From Clostridiales bacterium (lineage in GTDB: Bacteria > Bacillota > Clostridia > Monoglobales > JAIRYP01), in NCBI GenBank assembly GCA_031267755.1, contig JAIRYP010000015.1:62001-126000 (forward strand): DNA of 64,000 nucleotides, written 5' to 3'. The notes under the pieces are model-generated. The model worked only from the letters and a program-made list of their open reading frames with translations, was not told the DNA's origin and made no database searches. Positions 9,040-17,986 of this stretch are shown here, in pieces (within the stretch, counting starts at the first letter, position 1; every line of letters begins with the position of its first letter). Both the position numbers and the translations under genes were made by a program.

Positions 9040-10002
9040 TTAATTATATTTTAAATTAGAAATTATAAAGTGCATAAATGAAGGGCCGTGATCAAGACCG
9101 ATTTCTCCAAATATTTGATATTGTTCCGCTGCTCCATTTTTAGCCAGTTTTTCAAGAAAAAAGTTTCCCTTTCCTGGAATTAACTGTTCAACTGGTGCAA
9201 TAACCGACAAATCAGCAGCTAATAAAACATCGTGTGGAATAAATCTGTCAAGTATTATTTTTATATTTCCAAAATCTGTATCTATGCTTTCGATATTGAT
9301 TCCATAAAAGTTTTCATAATGGTAATGATATGCTTTTTGTTCAAAATATGTTTCAGAAATCGCAAGTTTTTGATATGAATTTACAAAGAAGTATAAGTCT
9401 TTAAATTGAGCACGGTTTGAATAGGCAGCTTCAAGAGCTTCGTCAATTATCTTTTTGGTAATTGGTTCTTTTTCTGCATCGATTTTTGCTCCTTGTGATG
9501 CAGCTTCAATCATACCTCTCGTTTTTCTTGCGGTTGTTGGGGTAGAGGAAGGACCTGCATATATTCCATTTAAAAATGTATATTCTATATCTCGGGAAAT
9601 TTTTTCAAGTGTTCTTGCAGTTTGGAAGATTAGCTCATATTCAATTCTACTAAGTTCATAATATGAGTTTATATTTAATAACCTAGCTTTCGATAATACT
9701 GAGTCATAGGATATTGTAATTCTTTCTTGAAATATTTGAGTTACATTAGTTTCGTTACTTTTTAAATATGAATCATCAGGTGCAGTTAAGCTTTCTTTTT
9801 CGCTAATGGCTGGTTGAGATGCGACAGGATATTTATAAAGTGAACATGTTGGAAAAAGTGAATTTTTAGTTTGTAGTGCTTTTACCCCACCAACACCTCC
9901 AATTAAACTTAAAAAAGGTGTATTAGTCATTATGGCACTGTAAATTTCTCCGTTGTAGTTTGGGTAATTGAAATCTTTGATATTTTTAGCTAAATTTGAC
10001 AT
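9040..10002 (-). CDS. Phage major capsid protein, SU10 type
   Basis: This 320-residue protein resembles the SU10-like major capsid family (HK97 fold): an early NTPFLSLIGG segment, the long ERITISYDSV region, the helix around TARTLEKISRDIEYTFLNG, then ARKTRGMIEAAS. It would form the shell of a phage-like head. It is the last gene of a five-gene head module read from 13.67 kb down, with a strong ribosome site (AAGGAG) before its ATG. The frame is intact. No tail genes follow; the next gene downstream is the oppositely oriented S component at 8890. The family call is good from motif recall, though no search was done. Confidence 0.8.
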   Translation of the reverse strand: MSNLAKNIKDFNYPNYNGEIYSAIMTNTPFLSLIGGVGGVKALQTKNSLFPTCSLYKYPVASQPAISEKESLTAPDDSYLKSNETNVTQIFQERITISYDSVLSKARLLNINSYYELSRIEYELIFQTARTLEKISRDIEYTFLNGIYAGPSSTPTTARKTRGMIEAASQGAKIDAEKEPITKKIIDEALEAAYSNRAQFKDLYFFVNSYQKLAISETYFEQKAYHYHYENFYGINIESIDTDFGNIKIILDRFIPHDVLLAADLSVIAPVEQLIPGKGNFFLEKLAKNGAAEQYQIFGEIGLDHGPSFMHFIISNLKYN

Positions 10003-10023
10003 ATTTTCTCCTTTTAAGAATAT

Positions 10024-10599
10024 TTACCTTAGAGTTATATTTTTTATTTTTGCTTCATTTATTATCATTATTGCTTCAAAAATATTTTTGCTTTGTCTAG
10101 CACGTGAAAGTCTTTCTTCGAAGTGATCTTGTTCTGTTAAAAAATCTTCGTTTGAGCTTTCACATGGTTCATGTCCTTTAAACTTCGTATTAGTAGTATT
10201 TTTTTCAGTTTCAAAATTTGTTGGTTTGTTTTTGATTTGGGTTTCGTTAAAATTTTTTTCATAAAAGTCATTTTTTTCTTTTTCCTCTTCAAATAATTTA
10301 TCGGTATTTTCACTGAAACTATTTTTTTGTTTTAAATTTTTTTCTTTAATTTCATTCAAAATGTTTTTAAGTTTTTCAATACAGTTTTGAATTTTTTCGT
10401 TATTTTTTAAAAAAATCTCATCTTCATTTGTTTCTTGTTCTAGGTATTTGTCTTTTTGTGTGCCTGTACCTTTAGTAAGCGACAGAGTTTCTATTTCTTC
10501 TGGCGAATTGTTTTGAAATGAATGATCAGTTTGATCTGCATTTTCATGTTTTTCTTTTGAACGATTAAGTTTTGGTTTAATAAATTCTAAATTTATCAT
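10024..10599 (-). CDS. Putative phage scaffold protein
   Basis: A 191-residue, highly charged protein, rich in Glu, Lys and Asn, with predicted helix and low-complexity segments and no membrane part. I see no domain I can name. Its place directly between portal and major capsid genes (21-22 base gaps on each side) is where head scaffolding proteins normally sit, and the composition fits. The role is inferred from position only. Confidence 0.6.
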   Translation of the reverse strand: MINLEFIKPKLNRSKEKHENADQTDHSFQNNSPEEIETLSLTKGTGTQKDKYLEQETNEDEIFLKNNEKIQNCIEKLKNILNEIKEKNLKQKNSFSENTDKLFEEEKEKNDFYEKNFNETQIKNKPTNFETEKNTTNTKFKGHEPCESSNEDFLTEQDHFEERLSRARQSKNIFEAIMIINEAKIKNITLR

Positions 10600-10621
10600 A
10601 AATTAAAACTCCTTTTTTAAA

Positions 10622-12028
10622 TTATTTTTCTTCTTTAAGTCTTTCGAGTTCTAAAGATGTGTTTTTAACAAATGGATGCATATCGAGAATTGTTTTGTTT
10701 GAGATTATTTGTTTTGATTTTAAACAATCATTGATTAGTTCACTTTTATTAATTAACATGTTACGGTCAAAAATTATTTCAATTTTTTCCTTTGTAAAAT
10801 CTTTACCTGTTTCGTTTAAAATATGTTTGTTTACAAACCACATAAGTTCTTCAAAAGATGCTTGGAATTCATTTTCAATACCATTTGAGTCAAGATCAAT
10901 ATTTGTGTACATGCTTTGAATTGTAATTTCGTTTGGATTGCCTTTGGCTCTTTCATCTCCCACATCGAAACCTCCACCATTTTCAATTAAGGCGTGTTTG
11001 AAAATTGATAATATAGCTTTATAATTTTCTGAATTAACGTCAATTTTAAGTGTTTCAATTCCCCCTGGTTGGCCATCAATGGTTCTAACTTTTACCGCTC
11101 CATAAACTGAAAGGTTTCTCCTAAATTCTCCGAGATCTGTACCGTCATAGTTTTTAAGGACTAAAATGGTATTGTTTACATCCGTTTGCATTTTGTTTAA
11201 AAAATCAGATATTATTGTATTAATTCCATCTTGTAGATTTTTGACTTTATTTATAAGTGGAATTTCTTTACTGTTTGATTTGAAAGCAACGAGTGGCACT
11301 TTTCCCCATGCCGCAGCAATTTCTTCATTGTTCTTTAAAATAAAAAAATGTGGTTCGTGAAATGTGTCGTTTAGATTACATGAATAATTTTTTAAAACAT
11401 ATTTTTTAATTTCATTTTTTCCATAAACTTCCGTTTTGGTTAGTTTTCTTTTTATGTTGTCCGAGAAAATATTTGATTCGTAAACTCTGATTGCAAAATT
11501 TAGTTCAGTGTGGGCAGAATCTCTCCAAAACGGGAGGATTTCATGGCCGTTAAAAATTTTGAATGAAAATTTTCCACTTTCGTTGTAATATGGATGAAGC
11601 CAACATATTCCTTCGTTTAAACAATTTTCACCAATTATTTTAAGTTTTCTAAAAAAATTTTTATCAAATATATTTTCAATAATTTTTAAGTACGTATTAT
11701 TTTCGGTCTGAATTTTGGGTATTTTAGATAAAATATAATTAACCTTTTGATCAACAAGTTTTGCGTATTGATTATCAACAATTTTGTTGTTCGGAAGGTT
11801 GTTGACTTCAATAAGTTCGCCACCTTCACCAACTGCCAAGCGTGTTTGATTTAGTATGTCGTGTTTACCTAAATAATATTTTATTCCATTAAACATTTCT
11901 GCGCGTTTTTTGGATAAAACAAAGTTTTTAATTTCTTGATTCAAAAACGAAAGATTTAAATATTGACTTTTTTCATTTTCAAAAAACTCTTCATGATTTA
12001 TATCGTTTGCAATATTCGTAATTTTCAC
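10622..12028 (-). CDS. Phage portal protein, SPP1 Gp6 type
   Basis: The portal is the ring through which DNA enters the head. The 468-residue length, the N-terminal KYYLGKHDILNQTR segment, the NLPNNKIVDNQYAKLVDQKV block and the central INGHEILPFWRD-like region agree with the SPP1 Gp6-like family. The frame is intact with no internal stop. It lies 61 bases after the large terminase and 22 bases before the scaffold-like gene, all on the minus strand. The start ATG follows GGAGGTG. Confidence 0.85.
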   Translation of the reverse strand: MKITNIANDINHEEFFENEKSQYLNLSFLNQEIKNFVLSKKRAEMFNGIKYYLGKHDILNQTRLAVGEGGELIEVNNLPNNKIVDNQYAKLVDQKVNYILSKIPKIQTENNTYLKIIENIFDKNFFRKLKIIGENCLNEGICWLHPYYNESGKFSFKIFNGHEILPFWRDSAHTELNFAIRVYESNIFSDNIKRKLTKTEVYGKNEIKKYVLKNYSCNLNDTFHEPHFFILKNNEEIAAAWGKVPLVAFKSNSKEIPLINKVKNLQDGINTIISDFLNKMQTDVNNTILVLKNYDGTDLGEFRRNLSVYGAVKVRTIDGQPGGIETLKIDVNSENYKAILSIFKHALIENGGGFDVGDERAKGNPNEITIQSMYTNIDLDSNGIENEFQASFEELMWFVNKHILNETGKDFTKEKIEIIFDRNMLINKSELINDCLKSKQIISNKTILDMHPFVKNTSLELERLKEEK

Positions 12029-12089
12029 CTCCCTTCAGTAAAATTTTTGAGAATTAAGTTTTTAAATTCGCTTGGTTTGAAAAATGAAC

Positions 12090-13340
12090 TTAGTTGAAAC
12101 TGAATACCTTTTCAAATTTAAATTCTTCCATTGCATATCTCATAGCATCAAGCGAATGATTGAAGACGTCTTGTGGTTTGTTTATTTTGTTACCAAATTT
12201 GTCATAACTCCATGCATAATTGCTTATTTCATTTAAAAAATTTACACAAACGGGATGAATTATAATTTTAAAATCTTGAATTTCTTGAATTCCAGAGTTT
12301 ACACTTCCAAAACCTTTTCGAGAATTTAAAATATTTTTAAGGCCAAGTTCTCTAAGCTCGTCGATTGATTTTGGTTCTGAACTGTCTGCTCTTATTCTTT
12401 CTTTCGAATAACCTTTTTCACAAATTCTTTTATATATTTTCTTGTTGGATAGTCCTCTTTCGTAAATTTCATCAAAGACATATATTTCTTTTGAGTATGT
12501 GTCTACTAGTCCACAAAAGAGTGCTGTTGGATCGTTTGTGTAACCAAAATCAAGGCCAAACGCAGATTTGATATTTGGATTTTTTGTTTTTTCTTCTGGA
12601 AGAAAGTCCATTTCTATCCAGTTTGTGTATATTAAATCATCAGTCATGCCCCATTCTCCGAGACCTGAAATTAAATATCTTTTTGGGTTTCTAATTTTCA
12701 TGTTTTCGAAAAAAATTATATCGTTGATATCTAAAAATTCGTTATCTAGGTAAGTTGTGGTTTTTTTCAATAATTCATTGGATGAGAATTTGTTGTCAAA
12801 AAAACGTTTTTTTATCCAGTGTTTTTCACTCCATGGGTTAAAAGTAAGCGTTATTTGCTTAAATAAATTTTTGGGTACAAAACCTCTGATACTTTCGTCT
12901 AAAATGTCAAAATCTTTTTCATTAGTGATTTCAGTTGCTTCTTCAATCCAAATCCAGCACAAATTTCCAATTGGAACAGATATGGAATTTATTTTGAGTG
13001 GATCATCAAGACCTCTGAAAAAAATTTTTTGTCCTGTTGGTTTGTAAATCATTTCAAGAGGAGATTGTTTGATTTCCCAATATTCATAGACTCCAAGTTG
13101 ATTTATTGCCCATGTTATTTCAGTGAAGCAACTGTCTTTGAGTGTTCTGTAAGTTTTTCTTATAACGAGCAAATTTGATGATTTGTACTTCATGATTCTA
13201 TAGACAAAATTTAAAGCTGTAGTTTTTGATTTTTTACTTCCACGCCCGCCTTTGACAATTCTGTATCTTCCGTTAAAATTCCAAAAGTCGAAATAGTTTT
13301 TTCCAACAATGTTTTTGATTGTTTTTTCGTTGTAGAGCAT
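12090..13340 (-). CDS. Phage terminase large subunit, PBSX type
   Basis: The large terminase is the ATP-driven motor and nuclease that packages DNA. Visible motifs are the Walker A-like KGGRGSKKS (residues 30-38), Walker B CWIWIEEATEI near residue 130, the coupling stretch TLTFNPWSEKHWIKKRF, and the nuclease start AFGLDFGYTNDPTALF near residue 245, with late acidic residues around NHSLDAMRY. All parts of the ~416-residue PBSX/XtmB family are present, so the enzyme looks able to work. It starts one base after the small subunit's stop codon, which implies translational coupling. Confidence 0.92.
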   Translation of the reverse strand: MLYNEKTIKNIVGKNYFDFWNFNGRYRIVKGGRGSKKSKTTALNFVYRIMKYKSSNLLVIRKTYRTLKDSCFTEITWAINQLGVYEYWEIKQSPLEMIYKPTGQKIFFRGLDDPLKINSISVPIGNLCWIWIEEATEITNEKDFDILDESIRGFVPKNLFKQITLTFNPWSEKHWIKKRFFDNKFSSNELLKKTTTYLDNEFLDINDIIFFENMKIRNPKRYLISGLGEWGMTDDLIYTNWIEMDFLPEEKTKNPNIKSAFGLDFGYTNDPTALFCGLVDTYSKEIYVFDEIYERGLSNKKIYKRICEKGYSKERIRADSSEPKSIDELRELGLKNILNSRKGFGSVNSGIQEIQDFKIIIHPVCVNFLNEISNYAWSYDKFGNKINKPQDVFNHSLDAMRYAMEEFKFEKVFSFN

Positions 13341-13341
13341 G

Positions 13342-13671
13342 TTATTCCACCAAATCGTTTATTATTGTAACGGGAGTTATTTTTCCGTTTGTTTCTTTAT
13401 CAGACCATCCAAATATGCTTTTTAAAACAAAAATTGCCATAGTTGAATTGAGCTTTCCAGAAAGAGCATTTTCTTCGATCCAATTTTCGATTCTGGTTTT
13501 TGCATTTTTTGCTGCAAAAGATGTTTTTTCTATTTCTAAGTATTTTAAAAAATCTAATTTTTCAATTTTCAGATAAAGGCATAGACCGCTTATAGTAAAT
13601 GGTTTATTAGTGTTTTGACATAATTTGAAGTATTCTTCTATTTTAAATTCGAATTCTTTTTTCGAGAGCAT
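13342..13671 (-). CDS. Phage terminase small subunit
   Basis: A 109-residue protein that would recognise DNA for packaging. The N-terminal half (KPFTISGLCLYLKI) looks like a helix-turn-helix, and the C-terminal STMAIFVLKSIFGWSDKE block is typical of small terminases of PBSX-like phages. It is first in the head module, with GAGGT just before its ATG, and is followed immediately by the large subunit. Confidence 0.8.
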   Translation of the reverse strand: MLSKKEFEFKIEEYFKLCQNTNKPFTISGLCLYLKIEKLDFLKYLEIEKTSFAAKNAKTRIENWIEENALSGKLNSTMAIFVLKSIFGWSDKETNGKITPVTIINDLVE

Positions 13672-13755
13672 CTTGACCTCGCTTTTTATAAAATTGGTAA
13701 GACTTAAAAAATATTTTCGGAACTTTGATTTTGAAATAATAAAGTGTAAATTTTT

Positions 13756-13795
13756 CCCAAAACGTCAAATTTTTAAATTTTTTTGAATTTTTGGG
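13756..13795. promoter_or_regulatory. Inverted repeat between the phage module and carD
   Basis: CCCAAAA at 13756-13762 pairs with TTTTGGG at 13789-13795, and inside it TCAAA (13765-13769) pairs with TTTGA (13782-13786), separated by a two-base mismatch. It lies 85 bases upstream of the small terminase gene on the side from which the module is transcribed, and 200 bases before carD. No T-run follows on either strand, so an operator-like site is more likely than a terminator. It is in AT-rich DNA and could be chance. Confidence 0.4.
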
Positions 13796-13993
13796 CTATT
13801 TAATAAATTAAAAAATTTGTAATTTCTTATAGGTAAAATTTTTTATTTTTGTAGAATTTTGTAAAATATTTATTAAGATTTAGATTGAGAAAAAAATTTG
13901 TTTCAAACTTAAAACCTTTGTGTTGCGCATTTTTAAAAATTATGATAAAAATCAACATGAATGGGAAAACGAATTCTGAAGGGGGTTATTATA

Positions 13994-14470
13994 ATTTTTA
14001 ACGAGGGAGACAAAATTTCATATCCAATGAATGGAGCAGGAGTAATTGAAAAAATAGAAAGAAAAAAGATTTTAGGGGAAGTTCATGAATATTATATTTT
14101 AAACATACCTATTGGTAATTTGAAACTTATGATTCCGACTGACAATGCTCAAGAAATTGGTGTTCGTAAAGTTGTTACTGAGGAAGAGGCGGATGAAGTT
14201 ATGGAATATTTTAAAAATATTAGCAATTATGAAGAATGTGAATGGAATAAAAGATATCGAGAAAATGCTGAGAAACTTAAAAAAGGAATTCTTGTAGATG
14301 TTGCTTATATTGCTAAAACTTTATATTTAAGAGATAGAAATCGTCCTCTTTCAACAACTGAGAGAAAAATGTTCTTAAGCGCAAAAAATATTCTTCTTTC
14401 TGAACTCGCTTTAGTTAAGGAAAATTCATGTGAAGAACTTGAAAAGATTTTGTTTGAAGATGCTGTCTAA
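13994..14470 (+). CDS. carD: CarD/CdnL-family RNA polymerase-binding regulator, likely ATT start
   Basis: CarD-family proteins bind the RNA polymerase beta subunit and stabilise open promoters. The N-terminal Tudor-like part has GDKISYPMNGAGVIEKIE, followed by the helical domain with LKKGILVDVAYIAKTLYLRD and PLSTTERKMFLSAKN. The family normally begins MFxxGDxIxYP, and here the codons for FNEGDKISYP follow an ATT at 13994 with GGGGG eight bases upstream. The nearest ATG in frame (13961) adds 11 unusual residues and has no ribosome site. The ATT start giving 159 residues therefore fits best. It lies upstream of ispD. Confidence 0.88.
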   Translation: MFNEGDKISYPMNGAGVIEKIERKKILGEVHEYYILNIPIGNLKLMIPTDNAQEIGVRKVVTEEEADEVMEYFKNISNYEECEWNKRYRENAEKLKKGILVDVAYIAKTLYLRDRNRPLSTTERKMFLSAKNILLSELALVKENSCEELEKILFEDAV

Positions 14471-14529
14471 AGCACTTAGAACATTAAAATTATTAGTATT
14501 TAATTTTTGTGTTTGTTAAAGGAATTGTT

Positions 14530-15261
14530 ATGAAGACTATTAAATATGAAACTAGACGAAATACTTCAGCTATAATTGTGGCGGCAGGCCAAAGCAGTAG
14601 AATGTCAAATTTTTCTTCATATTCTAAGCAATTCATAGTTATTGGTGATAAGCCAGTGTTAGCGCATGTTTTGAATTCATTCTATTTAGCAAAAACTATA
14701 AATGAGATTATTGTAGTTGTTAGAGAAAATGATATTGGTAGGACTAATAATTTGGTTAAAGAGTTTGAAATGGATAAGATTACATCTATAGTTTCTGGAG
14801 GTGTTACTAGACAAGAATCGGTGCGTTTTGGGCTTGAGGAAATAAAAGACGATGTTGATTTTGTTGTGATTCATGATGGTGCAAGACCCTTTATTACGCC
14901 GGGTGAAATAGATGAGATTGTTTCATATTCTTTTAAAGGGGTTTCGGCAACTTTTGGGATTCAAATTACTGATACTGTAAAGTTTGTTAAAAAAGGTTCT
15001 GATGGTTTGATGGCGAGCAATGTGCCTGCCAAAAAAGAAATATGGAAAATTCAAACCCCACAAGTTTTTCCATATTATTTAATTAAGTTAGCTCATGAAA
15101 AAGCAAAGGAAAAAAAATTTTTTGCAACAGATGATTGCACGTTGGTTGAAAATTTGGGGGAGTATGTTCATGTATTAAAAGGTTCGAAACTTAATATAAA
15201 AATTACATATCCTGATGATTTAGTACAGGCAAAATTGATTTCAAAGATTGTGAAACTTTAA
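14530..15261 (+). CDS. ispD: 2-C-methyl-D-erythritol 4-phosphate cytidylyltransferase
   Basis: IspD attaches CMP to methylerythritol phosphate in the MEP isoprenoid pathway. The CTP-binding loop VAAGQSSRM (near residue 20), the GGVTRQESVRFGL motif and VIHDGARPF are all present, as is the late IKITYPDDL segment. Length after the chosen start is 243 residues, normal for the family. The ATG at 14530 follows AAAGGAA by five bases; a GTG at 14509 is in frame but has no ribosome site. ispF is 4 kb away, beyond three binding-protein genes that interrupt the usual ispD-ispF pair. Confidence 0.95.
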   Translation: MKTIKYETRRNTSAIIVAAGQSSRMSNFSSYSKQFIVIGDKPVLAHVLNSFYLAKTINEIIVVVRENDIGRTNNLVKEFEMDKITSIVSGGVTRQESVRFGLEEIKDDVDFVVIHDGARPFITPGEIDEIVSYSFKGVSATFGIQITDTVKFVKKGSDGLMASNVPAKKEIWKIQTPQVFPYYLIKLAHEKAKEKKFFATDDCTLVENLGEYVHVLKGSKLNIKITYPDDLVQAKLISKIVKL

Positions 15262-15407
15262 AATAATTCACTTTTTGTAGTGTATATTTTGTTATAAAAC
15301 TATATTTTTATTTATATATTTGATCGTTTACCATATGCTTTTATGTATTTTTGAGGATTTGAAGTTAAAAATCTTAAATAGTTTAGGAATTTTAAGGAAA
15401 TGATTTA

Positions 15408-16577
15408 ATGTTAAAAAAGAAATTGTTAATATTTTTAATAATGATTTTGTCGTTTTTGGTGCAGCAGGGATGTGTAAGACAAAGGACTGAGAATATTAGG
15501 ATAGGCGTTTTAACGCCTTTGACTAAAAATAATGCAAATTTGGGGGTTTCTGTACGTGATGGAGTTAAACTTTTTATTGATGAATATAATTCCAATAAAA
15601 ATTTAAATGGTAAAAAAATTATTGTCGAAGAATATGATGAAGAAGAGAGCATAAGCAAAACTATTGACGGTTTTAACGCGCTTTGCGATAAAAAATGTGA
15701 TGCTATAATCGGTGGTGTAATTAGCGTTCCAACTTTGGCGATTGTACCAAGTTCTAATGATTGTAATATGCCATTTGTTGTTGCATCAGCTTCTAGTGGG
15801 GATATTACGTTGGATTCGAAAACTAATGTTTTTTATGACAATGTTTTTAGAGCTTGTTTTTTAAATCGAGTGCAAGGCGAAAAAATGGCGGATTTTTCTA
15901 AAGAAATAATGAAATCTAAAACGGCAGCTATATTATTCTCGCCTGAAAATGATTATTCGGTGGAGCTTAAAGATTTTTTTGAAGGAAGATGTAAACAAAA
16001 CGGTGTGAAAATTTTGGCAGTTGAGAGTTTTCAAGAAAATTCTGTAGATTTTCAAAGTCAGCTTTCAAGTATTTTATCTAAAAATCCTGATGTATTGTTT
16101 ATTCCACATTATTATGAAAAGATTGCTTTAATCGCAAAACAGGCAAGGGATGCTGGGTTTACAATTCCGTTAATTGGTTGTGACGCTTGGTGTTCGGTTT
16201 CATCGTATTTAGAATCGAGTCCTAATTTACTTGATGGAAGTTTTTATAGCTCTGGGTATTCGTGTGAACAAGAGGATGAATGTTCAAATAATTTTTTAAA
16301 TTTATATAGAAGAAAATTCAAAAAAGATCCAAATATGTACGATGCGCTTGGATATGATTCTGCAAAAATTTTGGTTAGTGCATTGGAAAAAGTAGTAAAT
16401 GATAATATAGTTCTAGGAAGTGAAAAATTTAAGTCGTCGGTTATTGAGGCACTTAAATTGACAAATTTAGAAGGTGTTACAGGGCATATTATTTTTGATA
16501 AACATAATAATTCTAGTAAAAATGTTGTGATTATGAAAATTATAGATGGCGAAGAAAGATATTGGGGAAATTATTGA
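15408..16577 (+). CDS. Leu/Ile/Val-type ABC substrate-binding lipoprotein, copy 1
   Basis: A type I periplasmic-binding-fold protein of the LivJ/LivK (Peripla_BP_6) family, 389 residues. It has a basic start, a hydrophobic stretch and a Cys at about residue 23 (VQQGC), a loose lipobox that would anchor it outside the membrane. The mature part starts IRIGVLTPLTKNN and includes CDKKCDAIIGG, YDALGYDSAKILV and GVTGHIIFD, all typical. Such proteins bind branched amino acids, amides or other small ligands; the ligand is unknown here. No permease or ATPase gene is near it. It is first of three tandem paralogues. Confidence 0.88.
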   Translation: MLKKKLLIFLIMILSFLVQQGCVRQRTENIRIGVLTPLTKNNANLGVSVRDGVKLFIDEYNSNKNLNGKKIIVEEYDEEESISKTIDGFNALCDKKCDAIIGGVISVPTLAIVPSSNDCNMPFVVASASSGDITLDSKTNVFYDNVFRACFLNRVQGEKMADFSKEIMKSKTAAILFSPENDYSVELKDFFEGRCKQNGVKILAVESFQENSVDFQSQLSSILSKNPDVLFIPHYYEKIALIAKQARDAGFTIPLIGCDAWCSVSSYLESSPNLLDGSFYSSGYSCEQEDECSNNFLNLYRRKFKKDPNMYDALGYDSAKILVSALEKVVNDNIVLGSEKFKSSVIEALKLTNLEGVTGHIIFDKHNNSSKNVVIMKIIDGEERYWGNY

Positions 16578-16669
16578 GGATTTTTGTTTAGTTTTAATTT
16601 GAGATGACAGATAGTTAATTTAAAACGGAAGAAAATTTTTGTTTAATATTGTATTGAAAAGTTGGATAA

Positions 16670-17893
16670 ATGAGGTTATGCATAAAGGGGTTTAATATAC
16701 AAATGTTTTTTAATAGAGTTTACACAAAAGTTTTAAAATATATTTTGTTTTTCACGTATTTATCATTTGCCATAATATTTGTTTCGTCGTGTAAAAAGGT
16801 TGAAAATAGCGAAATAAATATTGGAATTTTGGTTCCATTAAGCGGAAGTGCTGCGCAGTATGGAAATGCGATATATAACGGTGCATCGCTTTGTATTGAT
16901 GAATTAAATGATGTAGGTGGTATAAATAAAAAACATGTAAAACTTATAAAGTATGATGAAGAAAATGATCCTCTTAAAGCGAAAGTGGGTTATGAATTTC
17001 TTGAAGAACAAGGTGTACTTGGAATAATTGGTGATGTAACGACTGCGACGACAGCTTCAATTATACCACTTTCTAAAGATGATAATATGCCGATTATAAC
17101 ACCGACTGCGTCGTCTGAAGATGTTACTTATGATTTTAAAAATAAAATTTTAAATGAAAATGTTTTTAGAACTTGTTTCTTAAATTCTTTTCAAGGAAGA
17201 AAAATCGCTGAATTTGCTAAAACCCAATTTCAAACAGAAACTGCTGCGCTTTTATATTGTTTAGATAGTGATTATTCGATTGAACTTAAAGAAGCATTTG
17301 AAAATGAGTGCAATAAACTTAAAATTAAAATTGTGTCTATTGAAGGTTTTGTGGATAAAAAAGTGGATTTTAAATCACAACTTGAAAATATTAAAACAAA
17401 GAATCCGGATGTTTTGTTTATTCCATATTATTATGAAACTGTATCGTTGATAGCAGAGCAAGCAAAAAATATAGGAATAGATTGTGTAAAGCTTGGAACT
17501 GATGGTTGGTGTTCTGTGACGTCGAAAATTTCTGAACCAAATTTGCTTGATGGCTCTTATTATTTTAGTGGTTTTTCAAATGATGATTCAAGCGAAAGTG
17601 CACAAAATTTTTTAACCAAGTATAGAAAAAATTTCAATGAAGAACCAAATATGTTTGCAGCGCAAAGTTATGATGCTGCAAAAATTTTAACGGAATCTTT
17701 GAAAGTGACTTTGGATTATGGTTATGTTTCTGGTTCTGATGAATTTAAAAAAGAGGTTATTAAAAATATAAAGGAAACTCGATTTGAATGTGCGACAGGT
17801 GAAATTATTTTTGATATTTATAACAATCCTGAAAAACAGGCGATAATAATTAAAATACTTGATGGGAAAGAAGTGTTTTGGGGAAAATATTGA
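16670..17893 (+). CDS. Leu/Ile/Val-type ABC substrate-binding lipoprotein, copy 2
   Basis: Paralogue of the preceding gene, with the same fold and order of motifs (INIGILVPLSGSAAQYG, GIIGDVTTATTASI, FAAQSYDAAKIL, CATGEIIFD). A long hydrophobic leader ends in VSSC, a better lipobox than copy 1. The start is uncertain: ATG at 16670 has no ribosome site, AAAGGGG lies at 16685-16691, and the next ATG is at 16703, in frame. The mature protein is unaffected. Copy 2 is closer to the canonical form (SGSAAQYG, DVGGINKKHVKL) than copy 1. Confidence 0.88.
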   Translation: MRLCIKGFNIQMFFNRVYTKVLKYILFFTYLSFAIIFVSSCKKVENSEINIGILVPLSGSAAQYGNAIYNGASLCIDELNDVGGINKKHVKLIKYDEENDPLKAKVGYEFLEEQGVLGIIGDVTTATTASIIPLSKDDNMPIITPTASSEDVTYDFKNKILNENVFRTCFLNSFQGRKIAEFAKTQFQTETAALLYCLDSDYSIELKEAFENECNKLKIKIVSIEGFVDKKVDFKSQLENIKTKNPDVLFIPYYYETVSLIAEQAKNIGIDCVKLGTDGWCSVTSKISEPNLLDGSYYFSGFSNDDSSESAQNFLTKYRKNFNEEPNMFAAQSYDAAKILTESLKVTLDYGYVSGSDEFKKEVIKNIKETRFECATGEIIFDIYNNPEKQAIIIKILDGKEVFWGKY

Positions 17894-17986
17894 TATATTT
17901 ATTTTTAAATTTTTATTTTTAGTTGTTTGAGAAAATTTGTAATTAAATTTTATTTGGAAAAATGATTTAAGATAGAGGTAGAAAAC

